The notes under the pieces: generated by a model
Told to the model about the DNA's origin: nothing
The model's input: the letters and a program-made list of their open reading frames with translations, nothing else
Databases searched by the model: none
Part shown: positions 9,805 through 17,270 of the stretch, one piece after another
How positions within the stretch are numbered: position 1 is the stretch's first letter
How the letters are laid out: every line of letters begins with the position of its first letter
Program-made: the position numbers and the translations under genes
Assembly (NCBI GenBank): GCA_900542505.1
Contig: UQNV01000005.1
Location: 6,523 to 70,522 of the forward strand
Reading direction: 5' to 3'
Origin: an uncultured Alistipes sp.
GTDB lineage: Bacteria > Bacteroidota > Bacteroidia > Bacteroidales > Rikenellaceae
DNA length: 64,000 nt

Positions 9805-10410
9805 ATGAACTACATTTCGGACATCCTCTACTGGATTTCGACCGGGCTGCTCGTTCCGGTCATCGTCTTGCTGATTTTTTTCTTCGGCCGTTCGCTGCTC
9901 CTCATCGGCAGCTTCTTCGGCCAGTATCTGGCCATCCGGCGCACGGCCGCGCTCGTCGGCCGCGAGCTGGAGACGCTCGACCGGCAGAACGTCGCCACGC
10001 TCGCCGAGCGGCTGCCCCGCAGGAACCCCTCGCCGATGGTGACCTGCCTGAACCGGCTGCTCGAGGCGCGCGACAATGCACCGCAGCGGCAGCGCCTGCT
10101 CGCGGAGTTCGAGATTGAGGCCGACAAGGACCTCGCCATCTCCAAAACACTCAGCAAGATGGGCCCCATGCTCGGCCTGATGGGTACGCTCATCCCGATG
10201 GGCCCGGCGCTGGTGGGGCTTTCGACGGGCGACATCGCCTCGATGGCCTACAACATGCAGGTGGCCTTCGCCACGACGGTCGTGGGGCTCTTTGCCGCCG
10301 CCATCGGCTTCATCACGCAGCAGGTCAAGCAGCGCTGGTACCTGCAGGATTTGGCCCGTCTGGAGTTCATCGACGGATTGTTGAACGAAAACAGCACCTC
10401 TGCACGATGA
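9805..10410 (+). CDS. hmuU: MotA/TolQ/ExbB-family proton channel (HmuU)
   Basis: A 201-residue inner-membrane protein of the MotA/TolQ/ExbB proton-channel family. It has an N-terminal membrane helix (~residues 10-38), a cytoplasmic region, then the diagnostic block around LSKMGPMLGLMGTLIPMGPAL and a final pair of helices (AYNMQVAFATTVVGLFAAAIGF). The family conducts protons to drive a partner; the probable partner is the single-span DUF2149 protein encoded by the overlapping next gene. Dedicated energization of HmuS/HmuT or of the HmuR receptor are both possible. Confidence 0.85.
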   Translation: MNYISDILYWISTGLLVPVIVLLIFFFGRSLLLIGSFFGQYLAIRRTAALVGRELETLDRQNVATLAERLPRRNPSPMVTCLNRLLEARDNAPQRQRLLAEFEIEADKDLAISKTLSKMGPMLGLMGTLIPMGPALVGLSTGDIASMAYNMQVAFATTVVGLFAAAIGFITQQVKQRWYLQDLARLEFIDGLLNENSTSAR

Positions 10411-10733
10411 GACGCAACCTCTTGAAACGCGACGAGGAGAACGACCCGATGAGCGTCGTCGGCAACCTGTTCGACGTGGCGATGGTCTTCGCCGTGGCGC
10501 TGATGGTGGCATTGGTAAGCCGCTACAACATGACCGAGATGTTCAGCCGCGAAGACTTCACGATGGTGAAGAACCCCGGCAAGGAGAACATGGAAATCAT
10601 CACCAAGCAGGGCGAGACCATCAACCGCTACACCCCGTCGGAGAATCAGGACGGACAGGACGGCAGGCGCGGCCGCAAGGTCGGCGTCGCCTACGAGCTG
10701 GAAAGCGGCGAAATCATCTACGTCCCCGAATAA
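10407..10733 (+). CDS. hmuV: DUF2149 protein, HmuV position
   Basis: A 108-residue protein with one membrane helix (~residues 20-38) followed by a short extracytoplasmic domain. DPMSVVGNLFDVAMVFAVALM resembles the DUF2149 entry region. Its ATG overlaps the hmuU stop (ATGA). Topology and pairing with an ExbB/MotA-like channel resemble ExbD/TolR-type partners, although sequence similarity to ExbD is not obvious. It is the last gene of the operon, followed by a strong hairpin at 10802-10841. Confidence 0.82.
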   Translation: MRRNLLKRDEENDPMSVVGNLFDVAMVFAVALMVALVSRYNMTEMFSREDFTMVKNPGKENMEIITKQGETINRYTPSENQDGQDGRRGRKVGVAYELESGEIIYVPE

Positions 10734-10767
10734 CCGCCGCGAAAGCCCCATGCGGCCGGCATCCGGG

Positions 10768-10803
10768 CCGGCCGACACACGGGAACGGACCGGCCGACAC
10801 ACG
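10768..10803. repeat. Short 22-bp-period direct repeat 3' of the hmu operon
   Basis: The 14-base string CCGGCCGACACACG occurs at 10768-10781 and again at 10790-10803 in a GC-rich spacer between hmuV and the transcription terminator. No coding potential is seen. Confidence 0.6.
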
Positions 10804-10841
10804 AAAACCGGGAGCCTGCTTCGGCAGACTCCCGGTTTTCG
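10802..10841. terminator. Bidirectional intrinsic terminator
   Basis: A 13-bp perfect stem (CGAAAACCGGGAG at 10802-10814, complement at 10829-10841) encloses a short secondary helix capped by TTCG. A/T runs at both stem bases let it serve both convergent units, hmuV on the plus strand and the GH92 gene on the minus strand. Confidence 0.85.
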
Positions 10842-10858
10842 TCTTACGCGCCCCCGAT

Positions 10859-13537
10859 TCAAAGGCGCTCCTCGTAGCAGTCGGTCGCGGGCGTATCCCC
10901 CACCGTGAAGCGCAGCTCGCCTCCGGCGAGCAAATCCTCGTGGCGGATGACCGGTCGCGTGAGGCGCCGGCCGTTGAGCGTCACCTGACGGACATAGCAG
11001 CGTCCGGGGCCGAAATTCTCGCAGACGATGCGGAAATCACGGCCGTTGGGCAGATGGAGCACGACCTCGGGCAGACAGGGCACACCCAGCTGGTACTCCG
11101 GCGAGCCGGGACACATCGGATAGAAGCCCATGGCGCTGAAGAGGTACCAGGCGCTGAGCTGGCCGCAGTCGTCGTTGCCCGGCAGGCCGCTCGGCGAGGG
11201 CAGATAGTAGGTATTGACGATGTCGTAGACGCGGCGCTGCGTCTTCCACGGCATGCCGCAGAAGTTGTAGATGTAGGGAGCGTGCATCGAGAATTCGTCG
11301 CCCACGTAGTAGATTCCGTTGTCGAACAGGTCGTCGAGGAAAGCCTCCGCGGCCCGGTCTCCGCCCAGGAAGTCGACCACGCCCGGGATATCGTGCGGCG
11401 CAAAGAGCGTATAGTTCTTGCGGTAGTTGAGCACACCCTGCTCGTTGAATCCGCTCCAGACGCTGATGTCGTAATCCGACGGCGACGACCACTCTCCGTC
11501 GCTGCGGCGCGCCCGCACCAGACGCGTCTCGGGGTCGAGAACGTTGCGGTAGCGCAGGCTCCGTTCATCGTACTCGCGGCTGCGGAGCGTATCGCCCAAC
11601 GCCTCGAAATAGCGGGCCAGGCACCAGTCGTCGTAGGCGAACTCCATCGTACGGGCGACCGACTCGCGGTAGTGGTCCACGGGGACGTAGCCCAGACGGT
11701 TGTAGTCCTCGATGCCGAGCCGCCCCCAGGCGATGTGGTTGCCCTTGACGTTGGCATTCTTGAGCATCGCCTCGGCCGCCTTCTGCGTGTCGAAGCCGCG
11801 GACGCCCTTCACGTAGGCGTCGGCGATGACCGCGTCGCCGTGCGTGCCCATCATGCAGTTGGTATAGCCCGGATTGGGCCATTTGGGCATCCAGCCGCCC
11901 TCGTCGTAGGCGTTGAGCAGTCCCGTCACCAGACGCGACGAGAGTTCGGGCCGAAGGAGGGTCAGCAGCGGATGGAGCGCCCGGAAGGTATCCCAGAGCG
12001 AGTAGTCGGTAAAGCTCTCGCCCGGGTGGATTTCACCGTCGAAGGGGCTGCGGTAGCGGCCATCCTCGGAGAGCGAACGCGGAAGCAGGAAGGCGTGGTA
12101 GAGCGCCGTGTAGAAGACCGATTTCTGAACCTCGTCAGCCCCCGGAAGCTCGATGGTCAAGAGCAGTTCGTTCCACAGCTCCGACGTCGCGCCGGCCACC
12201 CGGTCGACGCCGTTCCGGCCGATTTCGCGCTCGAGGTTGGCCCGCGCCTGCTCCTCGCTGATGAACGAGGTGCCGACCCAGGCGCGGAGCGGCTCCCCGG
12301 CTTCGGTCTCGAAGCGGACATAGGCGCCGCACTTGGTCGAGCTCTCCAGACGGTCGTTGCCGCGCAGCAGCAGCCGGCGGGCCCGCTCGTCGGGGCGCAC
12401 CCAGCTCAGCTTGACGCGCGAGCTCCACTCCTGCTGGTAGTACTCCACACGCAGGTCGTACATGCGTCCGGCTTCGAGCGTGACGGCCCGCTGAACGGGT
12501 GTCATGCTGTACCCGTGGGGACCCCAGTCGTCGATGAGCAGCTCGCCGTCGAGCCACAGGCGCGCACCGTCGTCGGCCTGCAGCCCCAGCAGATATTCGC
12601 CCGACTCGGGCGCCAGGAGCTGCCCGCTCCAGGTCACCTGATAATCCTTCACGTCGATGTCGTCCGCCGGACGGTACCAGTCCCAGTCGAAGTCGATGAC
12701 CGGGTCGATACGCTCCGAGCGGATGTCGCCCTGCCACGGGGAGCGGTGGGTATAGACGCCGCGCAGGCCGTTCACCATCTTGCCCTCCTGCTCGGTGAAC
12801 AGGTAGCGGTTTTCGATGACCTCGGGGTAATCCATATTCTGGTTGAAGGTGCCGTAATCGGCGAAATCGCGGTCGAAACGCACCACGAAATAGCCCGTTT
12901 CGCGATAGGCGCGCGCCGTCTGGGCGCTCTTGCCGCTGATTTCGCGGCGCTCGGGCGATACGGTGATGCTGGCCGGCGCCCCGGCGGTGAAGAGCGACGG
13001 CATGGCATCGACCACGACAAAGGCGCTGTCGCACTCCGGATAGGTGAATTCGAACGCCGCAGCGCTTTTCGAGGCCGCCATCCGCACGTCGATGCCGTAA
13101 TCGTCGAGCGTCACCTCGTAGCTCGAGGGCGTGGCCCGTTCGGTCTGGTGGCGGAACGACGAGCTGCGCTCCTCGGGACGCACGCGCAGCGTTCCGCTCA
13201 CCGGCATCAGCTCGACGGCTCCGTAGTCGAACATAACGGCCCCGCTCGGGTAATGGGTTCCGATGAAGCCCGTGATATATTCATGCGAGTACCAGTACGG
13301 CACACGGTGGTGCAGCGTTCCGGGCTCCTTCGACGCTTGGGTGTGGGGCGTCCATGCGGTCATGCCGAAGGGTTCGGTGACGGCGGGAAAGGTGTAGCCC
13401 GACGCCTCCTCATGTCCGGCGATGGCGATTCCTCCCTGCCAGACCTCGGTGCCCACCAGCGGGTCGACATACCGTTCGGGGCCGGACGCGGCACATCCCG
13501 CCAGCGGAAGAAGCAGAAGAATGAGTAACTTTTTCAT
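10859..13537 (-). CDS. GH92 alpha-mannosidase lipoprotein with inserted PA14 domain
   Basis: An 892-residue exo-alpha-mannosidase of family GH92, probably trimming alpha-linked mannose from mannan or N-glycans. It has a lipoprotein signal (LAGC, Cys15), then the N-terminal beta domain starting YVDPLVGTEVWQGG. A PA14-like insert sits at about residues 265-390 (WYRPADDIDV, LQADDGARLWLDG, VEYYQQEW). The catalytic (alpha/alpha)6 part contains YSLWDTFRALHPLL, MGTHGDAVIADAY and the hallmark NDDCGQLSAWYLFSAMGFYP. GH92 enzymes are calcium-dependent inverting mannosidases. It is the last gene of the minus-strand operon, 14 bp after GH76. The start at 13537 is chosen for the signal peptide; the frame stays open upstream only as overlap with GH76. 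Confidence 0.92.
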   Translation of the reverse strand: MKKLLILLLLPLAGCAASGPERYVDPLVGTEVWQGGIAIAGHEEASGYTFPAVTEPFGMTAWTPHTQASKEPGTLHHRVPYWYSHEYITGFIGTHYPSGAVMFDYGAVELMPVSGTLRVRPEERSSSFRHQTERATPSSYEVTLDDYGIDVRMAASKSAAAFEFTYPECDSAFVVVDAMPSLFTAGAPASITVSPERREISGKSAQTARAYRETGYFVVRFDRDFADYGTFNQNMDYPEVIENRYLFTEQEGKMVNGLRGVYTHRSPWQGDIRSERIDPVIDFDWDWYRPADDIDVKDYQVTWSGQLLAPESGEYLLGLQADDGARLWLDGELLIDDWGPHGYSMTPVQRAVTLEAGRMYDLRVEYYQQEWSSRVKLSWVRPDERARRLLLRGNDRLESSTKCGAYVRFETEAGEPLRAWVGTSFISEEQARANLEREIGRNGVDRVAGATSELWNELLLTIELPGADEVQKSVFYTALYHAFLLPRSLSEDGRYRSPFDGEIHPGESFTDYSLWDTFRALHPLLTLLRPELSSRLVTGLLNAYDEGGWMPKWPNPGYTNCMMGTHGDAVIADAYVKGVRGFDTQKAAEAMLKNANVKGNHIAWGRLGIEDYNRLGYVPVDHYRESVARTMEFAYDDWCLARYFEALGDTLRSREYDERSLRYRNVLDPETRLVRARRSDGEWSSPSDYDISVWSGFNEQGVLNYRKNYTLFAPHDIPGVVDFLGGDRAAEAFLDDLFDNGIYYVGDEFSMHAPYIYNFCGMPWKTQRRVYDIVNTYYLPSPSGLPGNDDCGQLSAWYLFSAMGFYPMCPGSPEYQLGVPCLPEVVLHLPNGRDFRIVCENFGPGRCYVRQVTLNGRRLTRPVIRHEDLLAGGELRFTVGDTPATDCYEERL

Positions 13538-13551
13538 GAGCTCGGCAGGTT

Positions 13552-14733
13552 TTATTGCTGTTCGAAATATCCGGCGGCACGCATGTAGAGGTAGGCCACG
13601 CAGCTCTCCATGCGCAGGTCGTATTCGGCGACCGGTTCGGAGAGGGGCTCGCTCCAGTACTCGGGATAGCGGCCGTTGGCATCCTTGAGCGATTCGTGGA
13701 TGAACTCGATGGCCCGCAGCGCCTTCATCAGCGTAGCCTTGTCCCTGTTCATGTCGTAGAGGTCGAACCACGCATCGACAAGCGCGAAGGCGAAATAGCC
13801 CGGGTCGTTGAGCGCCCCGTTGAGCGAGTTGTACCACTGCTTCTCGGCCGCGGCGAGCGTGTTCCGGGCCTGGGTGAGGTAGCGCTCCTCGCCGGTGGCC
13901 TTGTAGAGGCGCAGCCAGCCGCGCACCATGAAGCCGGCGTTGTAGGACCACTTGCGGGTGTTCACCTCGCCGTCGTCGACCATCTTGGCATCCCACAGCA
14001 GGTTGTCGGCCGCGTCGAGCAGGTTCTCCGAGGTCCACTTTTCGATACGGCGGGCATGTTCGAGCCAGGACTCCTCGCCCGTCAGTTCGTAGAGCTGCAT
14101 CGAGGCGAGAATCGCAACGGCCGAACAGATGGTGTTCTTCTGGGGCTCGTACTGCGTGAAGGTCTCCTGGAAGTAGATGCCGCCGCCGAGCACGTCGTCC
14201 TCGCCCGAGAGGGTGAAGCCGAGCGCCTCGCGCGCCTTGGCAAGGTAGGCCTCGCGTCCCGTCAGTTCGTAGGCGCGGGCCAGGCCGATGGCCATCCACC
14301 CGTTCTCGTCGTAGTAGCGGTCGGGTGCACCCGACGAGAGGGGCGCCGTGCAGTAGCCGCCGATTCCCCGGTAGTCGGGCGACCAGTGGTTCTCCAGATT
14401 GAGGAAGCACTTCGAGAGCTCGCCCTCCCACTCGTCGGCGCGGAGCCCGGCACCCTCGGCATAGGTGTAGAGCAGGAAGATGTTGCCCCAGATGAAGGAG
14501 ACCTGGTTGCGGTTCTGGTTCTCGTAATAGGAGTCGGTGCCCTCGATGCGCAGGTCGCGGTTGATGGCCGCGAGCGTCTCGCGCGACCACTCCATGTAGT
14601 CGTTGTCGCCGAACTCCTCCTCGGGGTCATCGTCGATGAAGCGGTCGGGCATGACGGCATTGCATCCCGCGGCCGAAAGCACGAAGCAGAACATCGGCAG
14701 CAGATGGGCAAGCCTGATAAGCGTTTTTTTCAT
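13552..14733 (-). CDS. GH76-family lipoprotein (putative alpha-1,6-mannanase)
   Basis: A 393-residue lipoprotein (lipobox SAAGC, Cys24) with the alpha-helical-repeat pattern of GH76: WSRETLAAINRDL, then IWGNIFLLYTYAEG, and a central YYDENGWMAIGLARAYELTG. In characterised GH76 endo-alpha-1,6-mannanases the catalytic pair is Asp-Asp; here the corresponding positions read Asp142-Glu143. It may be active with Glu, altered in specificity, or a binding protein. It lies between the LamG lipoprotein (21 bp) and GH92 (14 bp) in the same operon, which fits cell-surface mannan backbone processing. The family call rests on fold pattern and context. Confidence 0.82.
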   Translation of the reverse strand: MKKTLIRLAHLLPMFCFVLSAAGCNAVMPDRFIDDDPEEEFGDNDYMEWSRETLAAINRDLRIEGTDSYYENQNRNQVSFIWGNIFLLYTYAEGAGLRADEWEGELSKCFLNLENHWSPDYRGIGGYCTAPLSSGAPDRYYDENGWMAIGLARAYELTGREAYLAKAREALGFTLSGEDDVLGGGIYFQETFTQYEPQKNTICSAVAILASMQLYELTGEESWLEHARRIEKWTSENLLDAADNLLWDAKMVDDGEVNTRKWSYNAGFMVRGWLRLYKATGEERYLTQARNTLAAAEKQWYNSLNGALNDPGYFAFALVDAWFDLYDMNRDKATLMKALRAIEFIHESLKDANGRYPEYWSEPLSEPVAEYDLRMESCVAYLYMRAAGYFEQQ

Positions 14734-14754
14734 GTTGCGTTTCGTTTAGGGGAA

Positions 14755-15702
14755 TTAAAGATTGTCGAGGTCGGCCCACTGGATGTTCACCAGCGTGGCC
14801 GGATAACGGCCCGTGAGGTCGGTGATGCTGTTGCCGCTCTTGACCGTCAGGGGCCAGTTGGCCACCAGCCCCTCCTCGTCGCCCGTGAGCAGCCGGCGGA
14901 AGTTGGCGGCAATCTCCTCGGCGCTCCGCGTCGTGTTCCAGATGCGGACGTCGTAGATTTTGCCGCGGAACTGACGGCCGCTGTAGAGCGCCAGGTCGCC
15001 GATGATGAACTTGCCGTTGGAATCGGGCGTATAGGGCGCGATTTTGATGGAGCCCTCCAGCTCGCCGTTGAGATAGAGCAGCACATTCTCCGAGTCGAAC
15101 GTCGCGGCGATGTGAATCCACTGCTTGTGCGGCGCCGAATTCGCGGGCGAGAAGCAGCTCGACCAGGTGTTGTTGACCATGCAGAAGTCGATGGCATTCT
15201 CGACACCCTCGGCCAGACGGATGAGCAGACCGCCCAGGCCGCCGTTCTTGTCGGCACCCTCGGCACCGATAATCGCACCGCCGGTCGACTCGTTGATGTA
15301 GACCCACGCCTCGATGGTCATGTTGGCCGAGAGGAACTGTGCGGCCATTCCGCAGTCGATATGGCCCGTGCCGTCGAAGAGCGGGCAGGCGGGAGCCACC
15401 TTGCTCGACAGGAACACGTCGCGGGCGGTGGTGAGCTTGGTGCAGTAGTTGTCGAGCGCCGACTGGCGGTCGGTATTGTTGCGCACGTAGAGCGCCTCGT
15501 CGATGCTCGAACGGAAGATGGCCTTCGAGCCCTTGACGAACTCGCCCAGACCCTCGCCCTCTTCGGCCGAGTCGTGAAGTTGCGTGCACTCCTCGATGAG
15601 TGCGTCGATGGCCGCATAGTCGAGCGTGGCGGCCTTTTCGTCGGAGCATCCTGCGGTCCAGAGCAGACCGAGCAATGCGAAGAGACAGATTCGGAATTTC
15701 AT
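14755..15702 (-). CDS. LamG/concanavalin-like surface lipoprotein
   Basis: A 315-residue lipoprotein (Cys at LLWTAGC). Residues ~25-110 are mostly helical and may be a spacer domain. Residues ~120-315 form a LamG/concanavalin-A-like jelly roll: MTIEAWVYI, WIHIAATFDSENVLLYLNG, GKIYDVRIWNTTRS and EEGLVANWPL. It occupies the SusE/F or surface-glycan-binding-protein position, directly after SusD, so glycan binding at the cell surface is likely. No catalytic residues are recognised. The start at 15702 is preferred over an upstream codon at 15735 because it gives a proper signal peptide. Confidence 0.8.
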   Translation of the reverse strand: MKFRICLFALLGLLWTAGCSDEKAATLDYAAIDALIEECTQLHDSAEEGEGLGEFVKGSKAIFRSSIDEALYVRNNTDRQSALDNYCTKLTTARDVFLSSKVAPACPLFDGTGHIDCGMAAQFLSANMTIEAWVYINESTGGAIIGAEGADKNGGLGGLLIRLAEGVENAIDFCMVNNTWSSCFSPANSAPHKQWIHIAATFDSENVLLYLNGELEGSIKIAPYTPDSNGKFIIGDLALYSGRQFRGKIYDVRIWNTTRSAEEIAANFRRLLTGDEEGLVANWPLTVKSGNSITDLTGRYPATLVNIQWADLDNL

Positions 15703-15721
15703 GACGGTATTCGGGTTGGTT

Positions 15722-17263
15722 TTACATGCCTTCATATTCGGGGTGCTGCTTCAGGTTGGGGTTCATCGAGAGGGCCGAATAGGGAATCGGGAAGATGTTC
15801 ACGCGCGGGTTGTCCGTATAGGCCTTGTCCCACATCGGCTCGATGAAGCGGCCGAAACGAACCATGTCCGTACGGCGGAGCGTCTCGTAGCACATCTCGC
15901 GGCCCTTTTCGTCGTAGAGCTCGTCGAGCGTGAGCGTCGAAGCGGTATAGGTCGGCACCCCGGCACGCGTACGGATGGCATTGATGCCTTCGAGCGCCTC
16001 GGTATCGGGCGTACCTGACAGCCGGAGCGTGGCCTCGGCCAGGTTGAAGTAGACCTCGGCCAGACGGAAAATCACGTAGTCGTTGCCCAACCCCTTCGCG
16101 CCGTTCTTGACCTTGTACTTCACGTTGCGCGCACCGGCGTTCTCCTTGTTGTTGACCATGTCGGGCAGGTCGAGCGTCAGGTTGAGCTGCTGGCCGGCGA
16201 ATTCGTTGGTACCCAGAATCGGGTTGCCGCTCTGGTCGTACTGCGGGCCCCACATAAACTGGCCGTTGTAGCCGTTGCGGGGGTCGTACTTGCAGCGGCG
16301 GTCGTTGATGGTGTCGTAGGTCTCGATGAAGCTGCGCTCGGTGCAGATGGCGTTCCAGCCTCCGTTGGGATTCTGCCAGTCCCACTGCGTACCCTGCGAC
16401 CAGTGGATGTTGCGGTAGAAGAGCGGACTCATCTCGGAGGCCGTCACCTCGTCGTTGGGGATGACGAAGATGTTCTCGCGGCTCGACTCGTTCTCCCAGA
16501 CGAAGGGCGCATCCCACGTGGCATCGAGCGAGAAGCCCCGGCCGAGGAGCGTCCGCGACACGGTGACGCAGTCGTCGAGCCGCGATGTTCCGGTATAGAC
16601 CTCGGCATTGAGGTAGAGGCGCGAGAGCAGCACCAAGGCTGCCTCCTGGGTGAAGCGGCCGTAGCTGCCGGCATCCGAGCGGCTGAGCAGCTGCTCCTTC
16701 ACCTCGCCCAGTTCGCGCTCGACGAATTCGAACACCTCCTTGCGGCTGCGCGTCGAGGGATTCTCCTCCGTCAGGCTTTCGGTGATGGGCACGTTGCCGA
16801 ACATGTCGCAGAGCATCCAGTAGAAATAGGCACGCAGGGCGCGGGTCTCGGCGATGTAGAGCTGCTGCGTATCGGACGGCAGGATGGCGTTGTCGGCCGC
16901 ACGCATGTCGGCGATAATCTGGTTGCAGAAACCGACGGCCTTGTAGAGTTCGAGCCATGCGCCCTCGATGATGGTCTCGCGCGTCGTCCACGTATGCCAG
17001 TGCAGGCGCTGGTAGATGCCGCCGTCGTAGCCGTCGCGCCCCTTCTGCGGCAGACAGGCCTCGTCGGTGGTCAGCTCCTGGAGGTAGTAGACGTTCCAGC
17101 ACGACATGGCGCGGAGGAACTGGTACTGGTTCATGAAGGCGGCCTCGTATTCGGCGGCCGTGGTATAGAAATTATCCTTGTTCAGGTCGTTGTACATGTG
17201 CTCGGTCAGGTCCGTGCAACCGACGGAGGCGGCGAGCGACAACAGACATATCAGCTTTCTCAT
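15722..17263 (-). CDS. RagB/SusD-family glycan-binding lipoprotein
   Basis: A 513-residue SusD homologue: signal peptide with Cys at SVGC, N-terminal helical TPR-like bundle, and C-terminal RagB/SusD segment with FRLAEVYFNLAEA, the INAIRTRAG block and a final region rich in Pro/Tyr. These proteins cap the SusC barrel and capture oligosaccharide. The gene starts 7 bp after the susC stop, the standard SusCD arrangement. With GH76 and GH92 downstream the ligand is probably an alpha-mannoside. Confidence 0.92.
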   Translation of the reverse strand: MRKLICLLSLAASVGCTDLTEHMYNDLNKDNFYTTAAEYEAAFMNQYQFLRAMSCWNVYYLQELTTDEACLPQKGRDGYDGGIYQRLHWHTWTTRETIIEGAWLELYKAVGFCNQIIADMRAADNAILPSDTQQLYIAETRALRAYFYWMLCDMFGNVPITESLTEENPSTRSRKEVFEFVERELGEVKEQLLSRSDAGSYGRFTQEAALVLLSRLYLNAEVYTGTSRLDDCVTVSRTLLGRGFSLDATWDAPFVWENESSRENIFVIPNDEVTASEMSPLFYRNIHWSQGTQWDWQNPNGGWNAICTERSFIETYDTINDRRCKYDPRNGYNGQFMWGPQYDQSGNPILGTNEFAGQQLNLTLDLPDMVNNKENAGARNVKYKVKNGAKGLGNDYVIFRLAEVYFNLAEATLRLSGTPDTEALEGINAIRTRAGVPTYTASTLTLDELYDEKGREMCYETLRRTDMVRFGRFIEPMWDKAYTDNPRVNIFPIPYSALSMNPNLKQHPEYEGM

Positions 17264-17270
17264 AATTGTG

